This document shows, piece after piece, positions 1 through 4,696 of a stretch of 7,975 bases of DNA. Every line of letters begins with the position of its first letter. The stretch's first letter is position 1. The DNA is from Lachnospiraceae bacterium (GTDB lineage: Bacteria; Bacillota; Clostridia; Lachnospirales; Lachnospiraceae). The translations under genes were made by a program, and so were the position numbers. The stretch spans positions 1 through 7,975 of the forward strand of contig JAJPYH010000030.1 in the NCBI GenBank assembly GCA_021205045.1, given 5' to 3'. Under the pieces are notes generated by a model, which did not search any database, was not told the DNA's origin, and saw nothing but the letters and a program-made list of their open reading frames with translations.

Positions 1-75
1 TTACTGCTGATCTGATCGAACGACCCTTTTGCTGACTAACACCTATATTTTTTATAAATTTCAAGATTATTAAGG

Positions 76-104
76 TTGTAAAAAACTCATATATGATGTA
101 AACT
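76..104 (+). promoter_or_regulatory. Predicted sigma-A promoter of Rpn copy 1
   Basis: A -35 box TTGTAA (76-81), a 17-base spacer and a -10 box TAAACT (99-104) lie about 35 bases before the ATG at 139. The same arrangement recurs before Rpn copy 2 with a better -35 box (TTGTCA). A stretch of 36 bases from 91 to 126, running from before the -10 box to the AAAGG ribosome binding site, is identical in both copies, which supports a real control region. TGATG (94-98) and CATCA (110-114) form a small inverted repeat around the -10 box and could be an operator. The -10 box matches consensus only partly. Confidence 0.55.
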
Positions 105-929
105 TTTTTCATCAAAATCTGAAAGGCATCGACAGGATATGGTAAAGGAAGGTTTGAAACCTGATACGATTTTGAAGAGCTATTGGAACGGGACAGAGAG
201 ATCGCAGATTTTTTCAATGCTGTGCTCTATGATGGAGAAAGAGTGATCCAGGCGCAGGAGCTGGCGCCGGATGACACGGACAGTTCGGTTGTCTTGGAAT
301 ACAAAAAGGCCGTTGAATCTCTTGAAGGCTCCCGGGACAAGATTAAGATACATAAGAAACTGGGTTCCGATGGTAAGGGAATCGGACTGCTTGGACTGGA
401 GTTTCAGGACTATATTTCTTACCAGATGCCGCTGAAGATGATGGGATATGACTACAGCTCGTATCACAAGCTGTATAAGAGCAATGTGGAGCAGTACCAG
501 GGGAAAGACAGCTCCAAAAGAAAAGCCATGACCAGGGATGAATTCCTGTCAGGAATGAAAAAAGAGGACAGGCTTGTGCCGATCATCAACATCGTGGTAT
601 ATTATGGTCAGGAACCCTGGGACGGTCCCATTACACTTCACGAAATGCTGGATATCCCGGCAAAGCTGGAGAGATACGTAAGCGATTACCGGATAATGCT
701 GCTGGTAGAAGCACGCAACAGCGACCTGAAGCTGCATAATGACGATAATATCGACTTATTTACCATGCTCAGGATCGCTCTTGGTCAGAGCCATTCGCCC
801 TCCGAGAAGCGGAAGCTGCTGATCCAGTACGATGATGAGCACAATCCGTCGAAGGATGTTATGATGGTAGTGTATGGATTAATGGGTGTCAAAATGGATT
901 ATGACAGGCTTGAGCGGGAAGGAGGAAGC

Positions 930-1124
930 ATGAGAACGGTATTTGACGAAGTTTATGATGAAGGAAGAGCGGAGGGAAAAGCAGAGGGCAAAACTGAAGG
1001 AAGAGCCCAGGAGATTGTGGGCATATACAGAGAACAGGGCTTTTCTGATGAGGGAATTCTGGAAAAGCTTCAGACCAGACTGAATGTGTCTCTGGATCAG
1101 GCGAAAGTATTCCTTTGGGGTTAG
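930..1124 (+). CDS. Candidate internal gene: Rpn copy 1 C-terminal tail (RpnS-like antitoxin)
   Basis: Inside Rpn copy 1, AAGGAGG (919-925) stands four bases before an in-frame ATG at 930. That is a far better ribosome binding site than the one before the gene's own start. Translation from here gives a 64-residue peptide beginning MRTVFDEVYDEG, followed by four EGxx repeats and a helical tail (REQGFSDEGILEKLQ). In E. coli, separately translated C-terminal domains of Rpn proteins (RpnS) are known to neutralise the full-length toxin. The equivalent position in copy 2 has the same signal. Because the deletion near 202 lies upstream, this product would survive the loss of the full-length protein. 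Function is inferred from architecture. The purine run also encodes the residues EGG, so it may be coincidence. Confidence 0.4.
   Translation: MRTVFDEVYDEGRAEGKAEGKTEGRAQEIVGIYREQGFSDEGILEKLQTRLNVSLDQAKVFLWG
960..1007 (+). repeat. 12-bp coding repeat, four units (EGRA/EGKA/EGKT/EGRA)
   Basis: Four in-frame 12-base units of the form GAAGGAAGAGCG encode EGRA, EGKA, EGKT and EGRA, just after the candidate internal start at 930. Copy 2 has five units at the matching place. In E. coli RpnS a helix with four-residue repeats of variable number forms part of the dimer interface, so a difference in count may alter pairing specificity. That link is inference. Confidence 0.8.
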
Positions 1125-1282
1125 GAACTGTCACGAAATAACTTATGCATCTTGCACCGTCTAATACGCGAATCGCAGGCCATAAAAGCCTCGTCGTAGC
1201 CCGCTACGCCTACGTTTTTATGGCCTGCGCTTCACGCATTACCCGGCACAATCTGTACAAGTCATTTCGTGACAGTTCCTAA
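1121..1282. mobile_element. 162-bp palindromic MITE-like element
   Basis: The whole 162-base stretch is one long inverted repeat centred between 1201 and 1202. The outer 19 bases, TTAGGAACTGTCACGAAAT, are perfectly repeated in inverse at the right end. An inner 14-base block (CGCAGGCCATAAAA) and a central CGTAGC/GCTACG pair also match, and the arms agree at roughly four of five positions. It has no ORF of its own. Comparing the flanks with copy 2 and the orphan tail shows that it lies in the sequence TGGGGGAAACAG, splitting it after TGGGG and before AAACAG, so it is an insertion. No long target duplication is visible, but the ends could be read as a TA duplication (TTA...TAA). It brings the stop codon of Rpn copy 1. 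It resembles a non-autonomous transposon driven in trans. The family is not recognised, and a large structured repeat of another kind is possible. Confidence 0.72.
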
Positions 1283-1327
1283 ACAGATGGCGCAGCGATC
1301 AGAAATACAATAGGGCAGCACTTTCAC

Positions 1328-1368
1328 AGCCCCTTGCCGGGATGGCTTCATCCTGGCAGGGGGCTTTT
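1328..1368 (+). terminator. Strong Rho-independent terminator hairpin
   Basis: A 17-bp stem (AGCCCCTTGCCGGGATG, 1328-1344, pairing with 1349-1365, two G-T pairs) closes a GCTT loop and runs into TTTT (1365-1368). On the plus strand it would end transcription coming from Rpn copy 1. The stop codon of the converging minus-strand gene (1348-1350) falls in the loop and right arm. On that strand no T run follows, so it is a weaker terminator for the regulator gene. Confidence 0.75.
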
Positions 1369-2292
1369 GCCGCTCAGTTTTCGAAGACCTTCGTCCAGCA
1401 TCCTCAGCGTCTCCTCTTTGGAATACACCAGATGGCTGCCGGACAGGGAGGTGAAAAAGTCCCGGAAGGCCTGACAGATGGACTTTTCCGAGATATGAAT
1501 ATTACAGTAAAAGGCGCCTCGCGGAAAAGTCGAGGTCGTATCAAAATAGGCGTTTCCGTTCGAATCCATGGATAAGGTCAGATAATCCGGAAGCCGCAGA
1601 AGGGAGGGCCGGGCAATCAGACCGGTTACCTTTCCATCGGCGATATCATTCCGCAATCGGGTCAGGAGATAGATTCTGTCCTTCACTTCAGCGGCTGAGA
1701 TATACTCCGGAGGCAGTTCCGCCACAATTCCCGTTTCAATAAAATACTGCAGTCCCTTCTCTGAAAATACGGTGCAGAAATTCTTTTCCACCGTCTGCAG
1801 CAGAGACGCATGCTGCATCGCGGCCTCCGCCATAGTGGTCATGGGGGAGTTCTCCGCCTTATAATATTTGTGGATGATCTCTGGTGTATAATAGCGGCCA
1901 AAACAGGGCTGAGACATCAGATAAAGATTCCCGTTGGGATCAACGAGGGAATTGCTGATGTCAAAAAGATCCGCTACACTTGCCGCGAGGAATACCAGCG
2001 GCTCACAGTGCTCCATCAGCGCCTTGAAATGATCGGAATAGACATCAATCAGGTTTGTGTTCTGCTGAATGTACGCTACGGACAGATCCTTTTTCAGGAG
2101 AATCAGATAATGGGGCGTGATGATATAATAATTCAGCGGGTTAATAAAAGTGCTCCCCACATTTTCGTAGAAACGAAAGGGACGGTAGGACTCCCGGGAC
2201 ACCAGAGACTGGGGAATGATCTGCCTGAGCAGCTGTACATTCTTCACACTGCTGTCGCTGTTGATGGAGGAAATACAGAAAAGCTGCTGCAC
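1348..2292 (-). CDS. C-terminal part of a stop-interrupted HTH regulator
   Basis: This 314-residue reading frame is in exactly the same frame as the HTH-encoding ORF at 2302-2817. Only a TAA codon (2302-2304) and three sense codons (KFD) separate that ORF from the GTG at 2290-2292. It is therefore best read as the large C-terminal domain of a single protein of about 489 codons. The sequence is mixed alpha/beta, has no predicted membrane segment, and I recognise no catalytic motif; segments such as NPLNYYIITPHYLILL and DIADGKVTGLIARPSLLR suggest a soluble sensor or ligand-binding domain. That is inference. If translated separately, the GTG start would depend on a poor GGCGG sequence about 13 bases upstream. 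Its end overlaps the plus-strand terminator hairpin. The C-terminus reads RKLSGKSPLPG. Confidence 0.6.
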   Translation of the reverse strand: MQQLFCISSINSDSSVKNVQLLRQIIPQSLVSRESYRPFRFYENVGSTFINPLNYYIITPHYLILLKKDLSVAYIQQNTNLIDVYSDHFKALMEHCEPLVFLAASVADLFDISNSLVDPNGNLYLMSQPCFGRYYTPEIIHKYYKAENSPMTTMAEAAMQHASLLQTVEKNFCTVFSEKGLQYFIETGIVAELPPEYISAAEVKDRIYLLTRLRNDIADGKVTGLIARPSLLRLPDYLTLSMDSNGNAYFDTTSTFPRGAFYCNIHISEKSICQAFRDFFTSLSGSHLVYSKEETLRMLDEGLRKLSGKSPLPG

Positions 2293-2301
2293 ATCAAACT
2301 T

Positions 2302-2817
2302 TTATCCGCCCAGCCACTGGCTGATAAAGACCTGTGACAGATCCATATCCGGCGGCAGAAAAAGCCGGAAGGCGGCATGATCATTCTGCAAAATCTCGTA
2401 ATAAAGAATGGCATTCACCGTATTCAGAACGGCAAGCTCTCCCTGAACAGGTGCGTTTTCACTGATCGGGGGGGGTGTTACTGCGGCTGGAGAAACAGTC
2501 GCTGTCTGAAACTGAAAAGAAGCCAGATATTTTAATAAGTAAGATACAGCGGTTCGGTTTTTACACACCGACTCCCCCTGCAGCAGAATATCATAGAGCC
2601 GGAAAAACTCCTGGCGCTCCTCCAGGGATAATTGAAAATGATCGGCCAGGGCGTGTACCACATGATAAGGCAGCTGACGCTCCCCGTTTAAGGCCTTATG
2701 GATGGAGGTGCGTTCCGCGCCGATGCTGCGGGCCACGGAAGAGATAGACTCTTCGCTTTTATCAAACAGTTTTTTTAAGTAGGTACTGAATTTAGATGTA
2801 TTGTTCTTGTTTTCCAT
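2302..2817 (-). CDS. HTH-domain regulator, N-terminal part cut by an in-frame TAA
   Basis: The 171-residue product begins at ATG 2817, with GGAGGAG (2821-2827) just upstream giving an excellent ribosome binding site. Residues about 10-65 form a helix-turn-helix of the Cro/C1 (XRE-like) type: the two DNA-reading helices are within SISSVARSIGAERTSIHKAL (24-43), followed by LPYHVVHALADHFQLS. Residues 105-125 are a proline-rich linker (PPP) encoded across an eight-C run. The frame continues after the TAA at 2302-2304 through another 317 codons, so this is probably the DNA-binding half of a longer transcription regulator broken by a nonsense mutation. A truncated protein could still bind DNA without its sensor half. 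The gene points away from Rpn copy 2 and its control region overlaps the orphan Rpn tail; CGAAG/CTTCG (2849-2863) is a weak operator candidate there. Its targets are unknown. Confidence 0.72.
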   Translation of the reverse strand: MENKNNTSKFSTYLKKLFDKSEESISSVARSIGAERTSIHKALNGERQLPYHVVHALADHFQLSLEERQEFFRLYDILLQGESVCKNRTAVSYLLKYLASFQFQTATVSPAAVTPPPISENAPVQGELAVLNTVNAILYYEILQNDHAAFRLFLPPDMDLSQVFISQWLGG

Positions 2818-2831
2818 TTTCTCCTCCGTAA

Positions 2832-3146
2832 CAAACTCATTTATTTGACGAAGAAATCCTTCGAAGAAACGCTCTGAGTGAAGAAAGAGAAGAAACTGCC
2901 AGGAGAATGCTCCTGAAGGGAAAATTGTCTGTGGAAGAGATTGCGGAATATGTGAACCTGACAGTGGAAGAGATCCGCGAAGTGAAAGAGGAGCTTCAGT
3001 AGGAAGAAAAAGCGCCGAAGATCATTGATATATGCAAAGAGCAGGGGCTTTCTGATGAGAAAATTATCGAAAAGCTCCAGGAAAGACTGGATGTGTCTCT
3101 GGACAGGGCGGAGGAGCTCTTCTGGGGGAAACAGCCGGTATGGTGA
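2832..3146 (+). pseudogene. Orphan C-terminal tail of a third Rpn family gene
   Basis: An open plus-strand frame begins just behind the HTH gene's ribosome binding site, and its tail end is clearly homologous to the Rpn tails: IIDICKEQGLSDEKIIEKLQ, then DVSLDRAEELFWGKQ, against EIVGIYREQGYSDEGILEKL and NVSLDQAKEFLWGKQ in copy 2. It ends at TGA 3144-3146. The N-terminal nuclease core is missing. A TAG at 3000-3002 interrupts the frame, and before it lies a second helical module (KGKLSVEEIAEYVNLTVEEI) of a type seen at the ends of other Rpn proteins but absent from copies 1 and 2. The downstream flank (about 3165-3235) resembles the sequence after copy 2, so the fragment marks the end of a former third duplicated unit. 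No good start is visible: ATG 2907 has AGGAG only one base away. It is probably non-functional, though a relic antitoxin tail is conceivable. Confidence 0.75.
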
Positions 3147-3277
3147 TGAGAAAGTCAAATACGTCCGCGTATTCTGCCTTATGAGGGGAATTCTATGATC
3201 TTAGAGGCTGATTTGTGAGACTTGCGAATAATTCAGGCGAGTTTATATTTTTTTTATAAATTTCCAGAATATTGAGG

Positions 3278-3306
3278 TTGTCAGAAACCCAAATATGATG
3301 TAAACT
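3278..3306 (+). promoter_or_regulatory. Predicted sigma-A promoter of Rpn copy 2
   Basis: TTGTCA (3278-3283), 17 bases, then TAAACT (3301-3306), placed 35 bases before the ATG at 3341. The -35 box matches consensus at five of six positions and the -10 box at four. The layout equals that of copy 1 and the 3293-3328 segment is identical to 91-126. The TGATG/CATCA inverted repeat (3296-3300, 3312-3316) around the -10 box is kept. Confidence 0.6.
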
Positions 3307-3340
3307 TTTTTCATCAAAATCTGAAAGGTAACGACAAAGT

Positions 3341-4348
3341 ATGGCAAAGGACGGCCTGAAACCTGATACGATTTTGAAGAACTATTGGAACGGGGCAGAG
3401 AGATTCGCGGATTTTTTCAATGCAGTGCTTTATGATGGGGAGGAGGTCATCCGGGCGCAGGAGCTGGCACCGGATGATACGGATAGTTCAACGGTCATTG
3501 AATATCAGAAAGCTGCCGAATCTCTTGAAGGATCCCGTGACAAGATTAAGATACATAAGAAACTGGGTTCTGACGGTGAGGGAATCGGATTGCTCGGTCT
3601 GGAGTTTCAGAGCTATATTTCTTACCTGATGCCGCTGAGAGTCATGGGATTTGACTATAGTGCATATCACAAGCTATATAAGAGTAATGCAGAGCAGTAT
3701 CAGAGGGAAGATAGCCTCAAAAGAAATGTCATGACTAAAGACGAGTTTCTGTCCATGATGAAAAGAGAAGACAGACTTATACCGATCATTACCATTGTAG
3801 TGTACACAGGTCGGGAACCGTGGGATGGCCCGACTACACTTCATGACATGCTGGATATTACGGCAGAGATGGAGAGGTATGGAAGCGCGTACCGCATGAT
3901 GAGGGTTGTGGGACGCAACAGCGACCTGAAGCTGCGCAATGACGACAATATCAATATGTTCAGCATGCTCAGGATCGCCCTTGACATGAGCCGCCCGCCT
4001 TCCGAGATACGGAAGCTCCTGCTTCAGTACGAGGATGAGCACAATCCATCAAAGGACGTTATGATGGTAGTATGCGGATTGAGCGGTGTTAAAATGGATT
4101 ATGACAAATTTGAACGGGAGGGAGGAACCATGAGGACGGTATTTGATGATATTTACGATGAAGGGAAAGCGGAAGGAAAAGTGGAAGGAAAAGCAGAAGG
4201 GAAAACCGAAGGAAGAGCTCAGGAGATTGTAGGTATATACAGAGAACAGGGCTATTCTGACGAGGGAATTCTGGAAAAGCTTCAGACCAGACTGAATGTG
4301 TCTCTGGATCAGGCGAAGGAATTTCTCTGGGGGAAACAAATGGCATAG
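3341..4348 (+). CDS. Rpn family recombination-promoting nuclease / putative transposase (copy 2, intact)
   Basis: This is the intact 335-residue member of the pair. The family (Rpn/YhgA-like, related to PD-(D/E)XK nucleases) cuts DNA and promotes recombination in E. coli, and some members act as toxic phage-defence proteins. Visible landmarks are RFADFFNAVLYDG (21-33), the core GLEFQ (86-90) with E88 and Q90 as likely active-site residues, MPLR (97-100), the buried strand IPIITIVVYTG (147-157) with EPWDGP after it, and LRIALDMS near residue 215. An internal methionine at 264 has a strong ribosome binding site. Residues 274-293 are five EGxx repeats, and 294-335 form a helical tail ending FLWGKQMA. 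ATG 3341 is the start because its first codons are conserved in copy 1; AAAGG lies 12 bases before it. No transposon ends were found, so 'transposase' is only the family label. It is transcribed alone from its own promoter. Confidence 0.88.
   Translation: MAKDGLKPDTILKNYWNGAERFADFFNAVLYDGEEVIRAQELAPDDTDSSTVIEYQKAAESLEGSRDKIKIHKKLGSDGEGIGLLGLEFQSYISYLMPLRVMGFDYSAYHKLYKSNAEQYQREDSLKRNVMTKDEFLSMMKREDRLIPIITIVVYTGREPWDGPTTLHDMLDITAEMERYGSAYRMMRVVGRNSDLKLRNDDNINMFSMLRIALDMSRPPSEIRKLLLQYEDEHNPSKDVMMVVCGLSGVKMDYDKFEREGGTMRTVFDDIYDEGKAEGKVEGKAEGKTEGRAQEIVGIYREQGYSDEGILEKLQTRLNVSLDQAKEFLWGKQMA
4130..4348 (+). CDS. Candidate internal gene: Rpn copy 2 C-terminal tail (RpnS-like antitoxin)
   Basis: GGGAGG (4120-4125), part of the purine run GGAGGGAGG, stands four bases before an in-frame ATG at 4130 and would give a 72-residue peptide. 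It starts MRTVFDDIYDEG, contains all five EGxx repeats and ends in the conserved helical tail (REQGYSDEGILEKLQTRLN). The same signal is present in copy 1 although the exact codons differ (GAA GGA GGA AGC there, GAG GGA GGA ACC here). In E. coli such separately made Rpn tails bind and block the full-length toxin. Neither expression nor function here can be shown from sequence alone. Confidence 0.45.
   Translation: MRTVFDDIYDEGKAEGKVEGKAEGKTEGRAQEIVGIYREQGYSDEGILEKLQTRLNVSLDQAKEFLWGKQMA
4160..4219 (+). repeat. 12-bp coding repeat, five units (EGKA/EGKV/EGKA/EGKT/EGRA)
   Basis: Five in-frame units of the type GAAGGAAAAGTG encode a charged, glycine-spaced helix-like segment between the nuclease domain and the C-terminal tail. 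Copy 1 has one unit fewer. The 12-base period keeps the frame whenever the count changes, as expected for replication slippage. Confidence 0.85.
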
Positions 4349-4696
4349 CGATGAAATACGGCAGTATATTCTGCCCTTCCTGATGGAAATTCAATGACCT
4401 TATATGCTGATTTGCAAGGGAGTCATTGCGAAGAGATGAGAGTTCATCTTTTGGGCAGTGGCTCCATATTTTTGCCTCAGATTGTAAGGCAGATATTCTG
4501 TTCGCACGGGACCCTGTGAGTAATAGCCTGATACGCACAAAATGATACAGGAACCGGAAGCTTCCCTTGCCGAAACCGGAGCTTTATGTTATCGTTGTAG
4601 GCAACAGAGTGCGCCCGCCTGCATACAAAGGATGGCTAAGTCAAGAAGTCAGTTACAAAAGGAGAAGCCTTCCGCACAGAAGGAATTAACAGCAAT
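4349..4696. other. Intergenic stretch with relic flank of the Rpn unit
   Basis: No credible gene was found in these 348 bases. The first hundred or so bases (to about 4440) resemble the sequence after the orphan Rpn tail (3147-3235), for example TATTCTGCC and GCTGATTTG in the same order, and so belong to the duplicated Rpn unit. A weak hairpin lies at 4431-4452. The rest, to 4696, holds a short palindrome (GGAAGCTTCC, about 4556-4565) and presumably the promoter of the WG-repeat gene, which I could not place with confidence. Confidence 0.5.
4431..4452 (+). terminator. Weak terminator candidate after Rpn copy 2
   Basis: AAGAGATGA, a GAGT loop and TCATCTTTT form a nine-pair A/T-rich stem about 80 bases after the stop codon. 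The four T residues sit inside the stem and GGG follows, so it is a poor terminator. It is the only candidate between this gene and the next. Confidence 0.25.

Larger units (their letters stand above)
139..1124 (+). pseudogene. Rpn family nuclease (copy 1), frameshifted near its start
   Basis: This is a paralogue of the intact gene at 3341-4348 and a member of the Rpn/YhgA-like family of PD-(D/E)XK proteins, whose E. coli members promote recombination and include toxic phage-defence nucleases. The natural start is ATG 139, whose first 20 codons match copy 2 closely. Comparison around 198-206 (GAGAGATCGCAG here, GAGAGATTCGCGG in copy 2) shows one T missing, so the ATG 139 frame ends at TGA 244-246 after 35 residues. 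The remaining 313 codons are open from TTG 183 and keep the family core: ADFFNAVLYDG, GLEFQ, the MPLK region and VPIINIVVYYG. TTG 183 is a poor start, cuts off the conserved N-terminus and lacks a good ribosome binding site. The stop TAG (1122-1124) belongs to the inserted palindromic element. The final GKQ and the residues after it are therefore lost. The tail has four EGxx repeats. The lesion could also be a sequencing error or be bypassed by slippage on the T6 run at 209-214. Confidence 0.8.

Noticed and set aside
960..1007. EGxx repeats as a CRISPR-like or non-coding minisatellite array
   Set aside because: The units are 12 bases, contiguous, in frame and without spacers; they encode a protein repeat.
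183..1124. Rpn copy 1 as an intact gene starting at TTG 183
   Set aside because: The upstream ATG 139 and its first 20 codons match copy 2. TTG 183 lies within that conserved part in another frame, so it is an artefact of the one-base deletion.
1342..1575. Plus-strand ORF of 77 codons
   Set aside because: It begins inside a terminator hairpin and lies opposite the regulator's coding sequence, with no ribosome binding site or recognisable product.
1810..2337. Plus-strand ORF of 175 codons
   Set aside because: It is antisense to the HTH regulator gene, whose frame gives an HTH domain and a strong ribosome binding site. The plus frame shows no domain.
2849..2863. CGAAG/CTTCG inverted repeat as the HTH protein's own operator
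   Set aside because: Five-base arms are common by chance, and the sequence is also explained as part of the orphan Rpn coding relic.
3341..4348. Rpn copy 2 as an active insertion sequence
   Set aside because: Database names call the family 'putative transposase', but no terminal inverted repeats or target duplications flank the gene. The shared flanks are those of a tandem duplication.
4089..4538. Minus-strand ORF of 149 codons over the Rpn copy 2 tail
   Set aside because: It is a shadow: the leucine/proline-rich stretch is the complement of the EGxx repeats, and a similar shadow appears behind copy 1.
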